Shown here piece after piece: positions 42,250 to 51,065 of a DNA stretch of 64,000 nucleotides. Source of the stretch: Oligoflexia bacterium (GTDB taxonomy: Bacteria; Bdellovibrionota; UBA1018); NCBI GenBank assembly GCA_903895855.1, contig CAITVN010000072.1:1-64000 (forward strand), given 5' to 3'. The first letter of the stretch is position 1, and every line of letters begins with the position of its first letter. The translations under genes were made by a program, and so were the position numbers. The notes under the pieces were generated by a model that was not told where the DNA came from, did not search any database, and was given only the letters and a program-made list of their open reading frames with translations.

Positions 42250-42428
42250 TCATCTAGGTTAACCCGGTCTAACGCCTCAGCACAATGTGTGTCACCCCTG
42301 ACTTTACCCGAGATTTTCGCAGATAAATGAATAGATAGAGGATTTTTCTGTAAATTAACAATTCGTTTTCTTACTGGCCACAGCCTTGCATAGAGCAAAA
42401 AAGCTGTGGGCGGCCTTATACCCGACCT

Positions 42429-43745
42429 TTACATCTGATAAGACCCAGAGAGCATCACCGCAAGATTTGATTTACTCACTTCTTGAACGGCAGTGCTATT
42501 AGAAACTACCTGACCTTGACCCGAACCAAATGAGTACACAGAAGTAATAGAAACTGAACTTCCGGGGCTTAAGAAGCTGATTCCGCCAGAAATTCCCAAC
42601 AGCTTAACATACGGCAGCTGATTTTTTAGACCTGCTTTGACCGCTGGTATATTGGGATTGTTAGAAAACAGGCCCAAACGAATCGGTAGGCGATCATTCA
42701 AATAAGTTTCAGCGCCCACCGACCAGTTGTAAGTTGGCACGGTCACGTTATCTTGAAATTTCGGATCGTCGGTATAGAAAATAAAGTCGGCCGAAAAAAG
42801 AGTTCGGTCGCTCCAAAAATAAGCAACTCCGGTATCAAATTCCCAGGGTCCTAAGAGACGCAACGTGAGCGTACTACTTTCTAAAATATCAACATCGTTA
42901 TCTTCAGCACCAGTCATTGCCACGGGCAATCCGGTCGCAGCATCAGTGCTGGTTCGCTGAATTCGATACCGACCTCCACTCGATAAATAAAAGGGCTTTG
43001 AAACCGCCGCACCAATACTCAATTTTTGGGTGGGTGCGAAAATGGTACCTACTTTTGGCAACAGTGAAATATTGTGGCGATTGATATACACATTTTGAAA
43101 AGAATATTTACCCGTACCGGCAGGGTTGAAGGTCTGAAACTGCAAATCAACCGTGCGGTGTTGATGAAACACGGTAAAGAGACTTGCTCCAAGTGACGAG
43201 GCACTATTGAGCTGAAATGAATAGCTTGGTCCCAAATAATAAGTTGAAGTCTCGAAAGCGAGCTGTCGGCTGATGCCATAAGTTCGATCAGTAATCGCTG
43301 TGATTTCAGTGATCGTGTCGTTTTGATCGATAATTTCGTAGTCTTTTACAAAAATCGTAAACGCCATTTTCTTGCCTTTACCCAATGACGAGGTAAATCC
43401 AAACATCGATGGCATGAGTGAACCCGATTTGTAAGAGTAGTTCTTTCCAGCAAAGACATTCTTATAAGTCTCTGAACCTGTCTGAAACGCATTCACTGAC
43501 AAGCTAAAATAATTTTCAGTACTCAAGCACATACCGGCAGGATTGTAAAAAGCGCCGCTCGGGTCATCAGCTATGGCAACAAACGCTCCGCCAAGGGCCG
43601 CCGCACGATCACCCATCAAGGTATTTCGATAATGAAAGTTATCGCCCAAAACAACTGGCGATACGACCAGCCCCATCACGACGATGCAAAAGACAAACTG
43701 AAGATGGAGTTCAAGCAACGCTAAGGTTTTCATTGATGTCATCAT
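42429..43745 (-). CDS. FadL/OmpP1-like outer-membrane protein
   Basis: 438 residues. After the signal, RAAALGGAFVAIADDPSGAF, then YNPAGM, is the standard start of the FadL/TodX/OmpP1 family, which transports hydrophobic compounds. The C-terminus (LAVMLSGSYQM) is a plausible final strand. A Met at residue 5 may be the true start. Six bases after the M48 gene. Confidence 0.78.
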   Translation of the reverse strand: MMTSMKTLALLELHLQFVFCIVVMGLVVSPVVLGDNFHYRNTLMGDRAAALGGAFVAIADDPSGAFYNPAGMCLSTENYFSLSVNAFQTGSETYKNVFAGKNYSYKSGSLMPSMFGFTSSLGKGKKMAFTIFVKDYEIIDQNDTITEITAITDRTYGISRQLAFETSTYYLGPSYSFQLNSASSLGASLFTVFHQHRTVDLQFQTFNPAGTGKYSFQNVYINRHNISLLPKVGTIFAPTQKLSIGAAVSKPFYLSSGGRYRIQRTSTDAATGLPVAMTGAEDNDVDILESSTLTLRLLGPWEFDTGVAYFWSDRTLFSADFIFYTDDPKFQDNVTVPTYNWSVGAETYLNDRLPIRLGLFSNNPNIPAVKAGLKNQLPYVKLLGISGGISFLSPGSSVSITSVYSFGSGQGQVVSNSTAVQEVSKSNLAVMLSGSYQM

Positions 43746-43751
43746 TATGCT

Positions 43752-44633
43752 CTACCAGACGGTTGAGTCCAATTTTTTTGTCGACAAAACGACCTCGTCA
43801 AAACGTTTTTTCTGAGTCACTTCAAAACGTGCGCCTTCTTTTATGGCTAAGTACCGTTCAACGAGTTTATTTTTTTTCAAGATTTCAGCTAGCAGTTTTT
43901 CGCGTTCTTTTCCCGCTGGGTGGGTTTTCGGAAAATCATGAGCAGCCTCGGTCGTACGCCCCAAAAACCGAGAAAGACCGCGTGGGTCGTAGCCAAGCGT
44001 AGACGCAAAAACGACGCCCGCTTCATCTGCTTCAAATTCTGCCTTAGGATCTAAGCCTTTTTCAACCAACAATTCCATTCCTTGGGTGGCGGCCTCTTGA
44101 ATAGCACCGCTCAAATCAGCCGCGCCAAACGACAGAAGTCTGGCAAAAACATAGGTAAATCCGCGTTCTCTATTCTTGGGCTGGATTTTATTGTAGACGT
44201 GCTTTTCATTCACATGTCCCACTTCGTGCGCCAGAATGGCAACCAGTTCTGCCTCAGATTTTAGCTCTTTGAGTAGGCCTTTCGTGACGAACAAATAGCC
44301 ACCGGGGGCCGCGAATGCGTTAATGTCTGGGCTTTTCAAGATCGCAAAATGAAACTTGAGTTCACTGCGCCCAAACTCAGTCGCAACGAGAGCCCCCATC
44401 AAATTGACGTACTTGACCCACTCAGAACTCGACTCTTCGAGAGAAAACCGACCAATTAGCCGCGCCGCAACGTTTCGGCCCACCTCGACTTCTTGACTCA
44501 CCTCTTCTGCAATTTTTTCTTTTTCTTCAGTCTTACTCGACGATGAGCAGCCAAAGCACAACCCGAAACACATAAAGAGGCACGCCAAACACAGAATCGA
44601 CCTCAAAACTGAACTTTGCAATTGACCTGGCAT
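43752..44633 (-). CDS. M48-family metalloprotease, lipoprotein
   Basis: 293 residues. Lipobox GLCFGC (Cys29). Zinc motif HEVGH (His136, Glu137, His140) in VAILAHEVGHVNEKH, third ligand Glu201 in EFEADEAG, and the NAFAAPGGYLFVTKGLL strand. It resembles BepA/LoiP-type periplasmic proteases for outer-membrane quality control, which fits the OMP gene next to it. Confidence 0.85.
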   Translation of the reverse strand: MPGQLQSSVLRSILCLACLFMCFGLCFGCSSSSKTEEKEKIAEEVSQEVEVGRNVAARLIGRFSLEESSSEWVKYVNLMGALVATEFGRSELKFHFAILKSPDINAFAAPGGYLFVTKGLLKELKSEAELVAILAHEVGHVNEKHVYNKIQPKNRERGFTYVFARLLSFGAADLSGAIQEAATQGMELLVEKGLDPKAEFEADEAGVVFASTLGYDPRGLSRFLGRTTEAAHDFPKTHPAGKEREKLLAEILKKNKLVERYLAIKEGARFEVTQKKRFDEVVLSTKKLDSTVW

Positions 44634-44705
44634 GATGGGGTTGATTTTATCTCTTTATGATTGCTTGACGCAAGCAAGATGCCGAAAAAAGGAAGGATTG
44701 CCCCA

Positions 44706-45590
44706 TTGAAAGTTTTCTCACTCATTGCGCTAATTTATCTTAGTCTGAGCCTAAGTTTCTTCGGTTGTCAAAAATCTGACTCAAATCGAGTGGCGGCCAT
44801 CGGCTTTTCAGCTGCCCCTCTCCACAACGAGTTAAAGCAGTCAGGTCCAACTTTCGATGATTCGACAAAATCAGTCGCAAATCCCATCATTGAGAAAATC
44901 AAACTCAAAATTTTCAGCGACCCCGACCATGGAGTCACAAAAATTCTCGATCAAATTGAGCGCACCCATTCTCAGTTCAGAGAAGATCCTAAATTGCGTG
45001 ATTGCCTCACGAAAGAGGGCTCAGAATTGCAACCGTTCATCAGTTTACTGCACGATTTTCAGCCCAAACTCAACGTGAGTTGCCGTTACACTAATTCAGA
45101 ATCGACCACTCAAATCCTTTTCGGATACAAAGCCACTTCGATTAGCACTCTCTTCGCAACCAAGGCCGGCAATTCAGGCACGCAAAGCCTCACGCTCGTG
45201 ACCCGAGAAACGGTTCCTGAAGTTCAGGTTTCTTTGGTGCAAATTCGAAAACAGGGCGAACAAGGTTTTAGCTATTTGATCATGAAGCTCACTCCCGCAC
45301 ACCGAAGCCTGGCTTTTTCATGGGCGAGTAACGCCAGTGAAGAAGACCCGAACAACAAGGGATTCGCTTGGAATTCAAACGCAGAAATGGCGATGCAGAT
45401 TAGCGCACCCAATCTCTCGGTCGCCCCGTCTGGACTTTGCTACAATCTCTCAGACCTCAGTCAGCTCGCCACCGGGCAGTGCCAAGAAAAGGGCCTGTCA
45501 CGGTTTCCGATTAACCTAGTGACTCGCTCTGACCTAGACCTTCCAGCCGTGCAAGCCAAACTCAATACAGCCCTTCAATATCACTGGTAA
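44706..45590 (+). CDS. lipoprotein of unknown function
   Basis: 294 residues from a TTG with a good Shine-Dalgarno (AAGGAAGG); an ATG nine codons upstream (44679) is an alternative. The signal (KVFSLIALIYLSLSLSFFGC) ends in a lipobox Cys. Four mature Cys are present. No known domain. Confidence 0.6.
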   Translation: MKVFSLIALIYLSLSLSFFGCQKSDSNRVAAIGFSAAPLHNELKQSGPTFDDSTKSVANPIIEKIKLKIFSDPDHGVTKILDQIERTHSQFREDPKLRDCLTKEGSELQPFISLLHDFQPKLNVSCRYTNSESTTQILFGYKATSISTLFATKAGNSGTQSLTLVTRETVPEVQVSLVQIRKQGEQGFSYLIMKLTPAHRSLAFSWASNASEEDPNNKGFAWNSNAEMAMQISAPNLSVAPSGLCYNLSDLSQLATGQCQEKGLSRFPINLVTRSDLDLPAVQAKLNTALQYHW

Positions 45591-45725
45591 AAAATCTATT
45601 TTGCATCAGCTGCAACAGCTAAACGCATGGCGTCATAGTTAATTGACTCACCACACCTAAATCACCTATACCACCACCAGACATCGAGACTCTTGTTTCA
45701 ATGCTCTTTTTTAGGGGGAGGTCAA

Positions 45726-47504
45726 ATGAAGGGGTTAGTCGCAAAAACAGTCGCGCTCGTTTCGGTCTGCTTGTTGTCGCATCAAGCAAAGTCGGTTTTC
45801 GCCGACGCCAGTCATGAAGCCGTTCGGCCTTCTGAATTACCGATAAGTCACGCCCTGAGCTTACACTTTTCTTCTCTCGGACTGAATAAAATAAAAGAAC
45901 AGGCCCTTCGGACAGTGAAACGCGCAATCGAAGCCGAAAGCCGCACAGCCCTTGCTCACTCACTCGAGTCAGGTGCCGTTGGTCTTGATCAGGGATATAT
46001 TGAACAAATTGAATGGAAAACTCCTGAACCGATTCAAATCGAAAATTTACCAGTTGAATATAAAAAATACAAAACTGCGTTTAAGACTATTCGACGCACA
46101 TTAGAACAGTGGTTAGTCGGGTTTCACCTAAAATCACCCTGGCCACAAATCAACCTAAGCGGATTGAGTTATCAATTCGAAGACCTGAAAATCGAATTAG
46201 AAACTCCGCCCGAACTAAGCCAATTCAATGCGGGCGAAAGCGAAGTTGCGATCGCACTTAATATTCGGACTAGTAAAGTTAGAATTGCAGTCAACCAATT
46301 TACTTTTCGCGACCTCAACAATGCCTTCTTAGGAAAATCAACGATGCGAGAGCTCACAATTGAGACCTCGCCGGAATCGCCAAAAATTGAAATTGAATGT
46401 CGGGGTAAGGTTCTCATCAACCGCGATGGCCTCATTACTTTTTCAGTTCAAGACATTTCGCAGAATTTATCAGAGGCCAAATTTCAATCAAATTATCGTG
46501 GCAAGCTTGAACTTCCGAAAGTTGTTGTTCGAGTCGGAACTTCATCTTCAACCTTAAATACCGGCGACCTCGATAAAGTAATTCGGCTACACAAAGATGC
46601 GATCATTGAATCACTCGTCACCAAGCTTTCAAATGGGTTGCAACTCAAACTTCCAAACCTGTTACAAGCCGGAGTATCAAAGTACCTATCGCGTTCGTTC
46701 GAACAAAGAGTACCACTGAATTCCTTAACAAAGTCCGAAAAAAACCCCATTTTTCTTAACCTCACGCTCGAGCGAGTCATTAACGAAGCTCATGACCTTA
46801 GCGTGGTCTTTGCCGCTGATATGGTTGATCCGCTTGCCCCAAATACTCCGTGGCCGTGGCTAGGTGAACCCCAAACACCGCCCCTGAATCAGGTGTCAAA
46901 CGACCAAACCGACTTTGCTACCCTTCTGAACATTGATGTGATCAACCGTTTCGTCAAACTCAACCACGACCGAGGGCAACTTGGCACGTTCAGACTGAAA
47001 AGCGGGGTTCCATTAAAATTAGTCACCCCTCCTCGGTTCGAAGCCGAATCAGGGCATACCGACGAAATTGCACTGAATCTCTTTGTTGAACAAGAAACCG
47101 TTGGATTCAAAGAAACCATGGCACTTCATAGCCCTTACCACATTCAAATTAAGGCCTGGGCAAAAGTACGACCAACCGAAAATCACCTGGGCTTTAATAT
47201 AGTGCTCGATAGAATTGACGCCGCTAACAGCGCTATTCCCAGTGGCTTCTTGAGAGCTCCATTTTTTGAAGACCAAGTTGCCTCAGGGCTACAAACGAAG
47301 CTTCTCGCAATCAACCGCGACCTAGCAACCACACCCACTTTTTTGGGAAAAGACATCGGGCTCATTAAAAACATTGCAGGACTTAACGTCAAAATTGACC
47401 AAGTCTCGGCACATCGAAATGGCTATTTGATCTTTGATCAACACTTTGAAGACGTTCAAACGATGAACAGCAAAGCACTCATACAACTGGAAAATAGACT
47501 ATGA
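45726..47504 (+). CDS. large exported protein, tandem paralogue 1
   Basis: 592 residues. The ATG has a strong Shine-Dalgarno (GGGGGAGG). Signal peptide MKGLVAKTVALVSVCLL, then HQAKSVFA. Shares with the next protein the motifs L(V/T)GF(H/S)LK, DLNNAFLG, LPKV, and VIN near (D/N)RG. The fold looks long and strand-rich; a lipid-carrier-like fold is possible but unproven. Function unknown. Confidence 0.6.
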   Translation: MKGLVAKTVALVSVCLLSHQAKSVFADASHEAVRPSELPISHALSLHFSSLGLNKIKEQALRTVKRAIEAESRTALAHSLESGAVGLDQGYIEQIEWKTPEPIQIENLPVEYKKYKTAFKTIRRTLEQWLVGFHLKSPWPQINLSGLSYQFEDLKIELETPPELSQFNAGESEVAIALNIRTSKVRIAVNQFTFRDLNNAFLGKSTMRELTIETSPESPKIEIECRGKVLINRDGLITFSVQDISQNLSEAKFQSNYRGKLELPKVVVRVGTSSSTLNTGDLDKVIRLHKDAIIESLVTKLSNGLQLKLPNLLQAGVSKYLSRSFEQRVPLNSLTKSEKNPIFLNLTLERVINEAHDLSVVFAADMVDPLAPNTPWPWLGEPQTPPLNQVSNDQTDFATLLNIDVINRFVKLNHDRGQLGTFRLKSGVPLKLVTPPRFEAESGHTDEIALNLFVEQETVGFKETMALHSPYHIQIKAWAKVRPTENHLGFNIVLDRIDAANSAIPSGFLRAPFFEDQVASGLQTKLLAINRDLATTPTFLGKDIGLIKNIAGLNVKIDQVSAHRNGYLIFDQHFEDVQTMNSKALIQLENRL

Positions 47505-49345
47505 AGATTAATCAAAAAAAATCAGTCAATAATCACGCCGGCGGCAGCCTCAGCAAAATTGTCGCCTTGACTGCCGTCTTTTTTGCAGGCTCCCTTTCGC
47601 TCGCCCACTCGTACGCATCGGGTACATCGATAGAAAACGGATTGGCCATAGAGCTCACAGAAAAAGGGCAATCAACGTTATTTCCGATGACTCTAGAGCT
47701 GATGAAATTGTCGCCAAACTCGGTTGAATCCATTCACCTGAACTCATTTCATTACCTGAGCACTCAGGCCATTGACCTCAATTTATTACCGATTCGACTA
47801 CAAAGCCAAAAGATGACACTGGGTAACCTGCGAGACCTGTTGCAACATTGGCTAACCGGGTTCAGTTTGAAAAACCCACTGATTGAGGCATTTGCCGATA
47901 ACCTCGGGGTCTCAGTCAAGATTGATTCGCTTGAAATCAACCTAGACGAAGAAAAAACACTGGCCTACCTAGCACACTGCCAATCGAATCACGAATCCAA
48001 CCTGGGTGCCGTTGTCATCAATCTGCACTCGCAAATTTCGGCCCTTTCTGCCCAAGTTTCATCAGTGCGAGCGCGAGATCTCAATAACGCGTTTCTGGGT
48101 GAATTTGGAATCGACGACATCAAACTTTCGTCACAACCCCATTCGCAGCCTGTAACTCTCGATGCCCAAATAGTGCTTTCTTTAACCAGTGCAGGAATAC
48201 CAAAAATAGAAATCACTTCACTCAACACAAACTTTGATGAGGTCTCGCTGGCCCTTAGCTATCAAAGCCCACTCATTTTACCAAAAGTGTCTGTCTCAAT
48301 CAACGGACAGCGCTACGCACTCAATCAAAACCACCTTGAAACTGAGCTCACGAAGATGAAACCAAAACTGGTGAAATCATTTCAAGTATTCTTGGCGAAT
48401 GCGATAGAGACACGTTTCTCGAGCGAACTTGAGAAAATCGCCAACGAGAAAATATTAGCTTCAACGCTGAAGGCATTAGCCAGCACAGTTAAGATGACCC
48501 CAATCGGCGCCCCCAAAACAAACGAACTTGCAGGCCCGCAAGAAAACACTGAGCTACAATTGTCAGCAAAACTGTCTGAACTAAGCCTCGTCAACCGAGA
48601 CCTACGACTGGCCTCAACAGTTCAGATCGAAGACCCTCTCGCACCGGGCGAGCCAGCGATCGAAGGCCACGCACTTCACAATCACAACTCCGACACCTCA
48701 ACACCAATCGCTCAATCACCGAAACCTACCCGAGACAATGCGTCTGACGCCAGAGTAGAACTCAAATTAGCTGTGATTAATCAACTTCTCGCTTACTCGT
48801 ACAACCGCGGATTTTTACACCAATTTTCGCTCGACTCTCAACGCGACTCTACTGACCCCACCGACGGGGGTGAAGAACTCAAGCTCAGTGGAACACCTCA
48901 GTTTTTTGCACCACCTTCATCTGGCGAACTGAAGCTACACGTTGAAATAGAAAAAACAGTCACAGGCACCCAGGCGATCGCTGTAAGAAATCCACTTCGC
49001 TTCGCGGTCGATCTGAACATTAGCCCTAAGATTGCGGACGCGCCAACTGAAGGCAACACCGCCCGGTCACTTGACTTCACGGTCACTGCTGTAGACTTAG
49101 ACAGCCTTGTCGTTGATCAAAGATCGATAAGGCGAAAGCTATTCACTAACAAGGTCTACCAAGGAATTAGAAGGCAACTCGCCACCTCTAATCAAGGCTT
49201 GGCCCAAATGCCAAAATCACTCGGCACCGGCTTTTCTCTGCCGAGCAGTTTCAAGATGCTGACACTCACCCCTACCAGTACTGAAACAACAAGCGACGCC
49301 CTGAGAATCAACTTTGCCATCAAATCAGCTGAGTTGAGCTTTTAG
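47501..49345 (+). CDS. large exported protein, tandem paralogue 2
   Basis: 614 residues, overlapping the previous gene by four bases. Signal segment SLSKIVALTAVFFAGSLSLA. Clear co-linear similarity to paralogue 1 over the whole length (LTGFSLKNP, ARDLNNAFLG, VEDPLAPG-like EDPLAPG, VINQLLAYSYNRG). The two probably work together in the periplasm. Low-complexity insert near residues 390-415. Confidence 0.6.
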   Translation: MKINQKKSVNNHAGGSLSKIVALTAVFFAGSLSLAHSYASGTSIENGLAIELTEKGQSTLFPMTLELMKLSPNSVESIHLNSFHYLSTQAIDLNLLPIRLQSQKMTLGNLRDLLQHWLTGFSLKNPLIEAFADNLGVSVKIDSLEINLDEEKTLAYLAHCQSNHESNLGAVVINLHSQISALSAQVSSVRARDLNNAFLGEFGIDDIKLSSQPHSQPVTLDAQIVLSLTSAGIPKIEITSLNTNFDEVSLALSYQSPLILPKVSVSINGQRYALNQNHLETELTKMKPKLVKSFQVFLANAIETRFSSELEKIANEKILASTLKALASTVKMTPIGAPKTNELAGPQENTELQLSAKLSELSLVNRDLRLASTVQIEDPLAPGEPAIEGHALHNHNSDTSTPIAQSPKPTRDNASDARVELKLAVINQLLAYSYNRGFLHQFSLDSQRDSTDPTDGGEELKLSGTPQFFAPPSSGELKLHVEIEKTVTGTQAIAVRNPLRFAVDLNISPKIADAPTEGNTARSLDFTVTAVDLDSLVVDQRSIRRKLFTNKVYQGIRRQLATSNQGLAQMPKSLGTGFSLPSSFKMLTLTPTSTETTSDALRINFAIKSAELSF

Positions 49346-49410
49346 CCGAGTCATTCAAGTCATTATTGACACAGTTGTCGAAGAATTCGCAATTTTGTAG
49401 ACTGAATGGT

Positions 49411-49836
49411 ATGTGGCAAGCCTCAAATGGAAAAAACGGCAACTCTAGATTTCAGCGCGAAAGAAACCGGGCAAAATTTCACCTAAGACGAACACTCGCG
49501 ACCATCAAGACACTGCAAGATAGCGGAGAAACCTCTCAGATCAGTCTAATGATCAATGATTTGAGTGAAAAAGGTTTCGGATTTTTCTGCAATCGAAGAA
49601 TTGAGCAAGATCAGCCAGTAGAAATTTCAATAACCGCACCCTTTCAAAAAACAGTGAAAGGTACGGTAATTTGGTGTCAGGAATACATTGAATCGCACCA
49701 CATCATCTCAGGTAAAAAATTCGGGTTTAGAATTGGAGTTCGATTCAAATTTGAAACGCCCGCCGACGAAGAAAGCTTCAAAAAACTCTGCGAAGACCAA
49801 TTACCCGCACTCGCCTGTGTTACCAAGGCTGCCTAA
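49411..49836 (+). CDS. PilZ-domain protein
   Basis: 141 residues from the ATG at 49411. Basic N-terminus with RAKFHLRR, then NDLSEKGFGFF (the D-x-S-x-x-G motif), GTVIWCQ and FGFRIGVRFKF complete a PilZ barrel that binds cyclic di-GMP. It abuts the fliA gene on the other strand (8-base gap), so a role in motility control is likely. Confidence 0.82.
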   Translation: MWQASNGKNGNSRFQRERNRAKFHLRRTLATIKTLQDSGETSQISLMINDLSEKGFGFFCNRRIEQDQPVEISITAPFQKTVKGTVIWCQEYIESHHIISGKKFGFRIGVRFKFETPADEESFKKLCEDQLPALACVTKAA

Positions 49837-49843
49837 ATCGAAA

Positions 49844-50977
49844 CTATAGAGTCAGTCCATTAATATCTTCAATTTGGGTACGCAATTTAGATTTCAATCG
49901 TATGATCGCTTGCGTGTGCAACTGACTCACGCGAGACTCAGTGACGTCTAACACTTTTCCGATTTCTTTGAGATTCAAGTCTTCGTAATAATACAGCGAC
50001 AGCACCAAACGCTGTTTCTCTGGAAGGTCTCGTATCGCATCTGCAATCATCTTTTTAACAGTCGCAACGGTCACCTCGCTATAGGGAGTCGGACTTTTTC
50101 CGCTGTTTTCGCCGTGGCCATGCAATGCTTTTTTATCAGCTTTCGAAAAATTTGAGATGTCATCAAACGAAAGCAAAGAAACGCTTTTTACCTGATTGAG
50201 CATCTCGTGAAATTCGATTTGATTAATGCCCAATTCTTCGCAGATTTCTTCATCCGTCGCAGTACGGCCTTTTGTTTGCTCAATTTTGGCATAGACCCTC
50301 TCTAACTGTTTTGCCTTTTCCCGAACCGATCGAGGAACCCAGTCTTGAGCCCGCAATTCATCGAGAATGGCGCCTCGAATTCTAAACTCAGCATAGGTTT
50401 TAAACTTGTTATCACGTGAGGCATCGTACTTATCAATCGCATCCATCAATCCAATCACGCCTGATGACATCAGATCATCTAACTCAATATTTGCTGGCAA
50501 CCGAGCGGCGATCTTTTGTGCGATGTACTTAATGAGCGGAGCATACTCAACGATCACTTGATCTCGAGATGCATTCACCGGTGATAAATCATCTTTAACT
50601 AACGCTGACGTTTTTTGACTGTCAGCCTTGATTTCTTCTTCGATTTCTTTCTGTAACTGCTCTTCTTCGTTGACATCACCTGCCGCTGTCGCTTGCGCTT
50701 CAATGGCCGAACTCAAATTTTGTTCTTCGGTTACATCAAACTCAGCAATTTCAGATTCATCCAAATCAACAGAACTATTTGCCGCTTTCTCTGCGGATTT
50801 TTCACCAGATTTTTGAGTAGTTTTACTACCCGTCTTGGCCTCTCTCGTAGTTGTCTTCGACCCCGATATGGGCAACTTGACCGACCCCTTCAACGGGTCT
50901 TTTGCACTCAATTCTCGAGTTTTCTTCTCTAATTTGGCTGCTTCTTTGTAGCGCTGTAATCCTTTACTCATTGCCAT
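49844..50977 (-). CDS. fliA: FliA/WhiG-family sigma factor with long N-terminal extension
   Basis: 377 residues. The sigma core begins near 138: region 2 (EYAPLIKYIAQKIAARLP, DLMSSGVIGLMDAIDKYD), region 3 (RSVREKAKQLER) and region 4 HTH (DLPEKQRLVLSLYYYEDLNL, then EIGKVLDVTESRVSQL). Ordinary FliA proteins are about 240-260 residues; here 137 residues of Lys/Ser/Glu-rich sequence precede the core. It should direct late flagellar genes. The start has GAGGGG upstream. Separated from flhF by 88 bases with no flhG. Confidence 0.9.
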   Translation of the reverse strand: MAMSKGLQRYKEAAKLEKKTRELSAKDPLKGSVKLPISGSKTTTREAKTGSKTTQKSGEKSAEKAANSSVDLDESEIAEFDVTEEQNLSSAIEAQATAAGDVNEEEQLQKEIEEEIKADSQKTSALVKDDLSPVNASRDQVIVEYAPLIKYIAQKIAARLPANIELDDLMSSGVIGLMDAIDKYDASRDNKFKTYAEFRIRGAILDELRAQDWVPRSVREKAKQLERVYAKIEQTKGRTATDEEICEELGINQIEFHEMLNQVKSVSLLSFDDISNFSKADKKALHGHGENSGKSPTPYSEVTVATVKKMIADAIRDLPEKQRLVLSLYYYEDLNLKEIGKVLDVTESRVSQLHTQAIIRLKSKLRTQIEDINGLTL

Positions 50978-51065
50978 TGCCAGTTCCCCTCAAATTAGTT
51001 TACCCAAAATTTCTACTTTATCCTATACACAATAGTTTGACGCCTGCGTTTTGCAGACACTCAAT

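Noticed and set aside
42380..42420. Terminator after the FadL-like gene (CCACAGC/GCTGTGG)
   Set aside because: The T-run is in the loop side and not after the stem; too weak to call.
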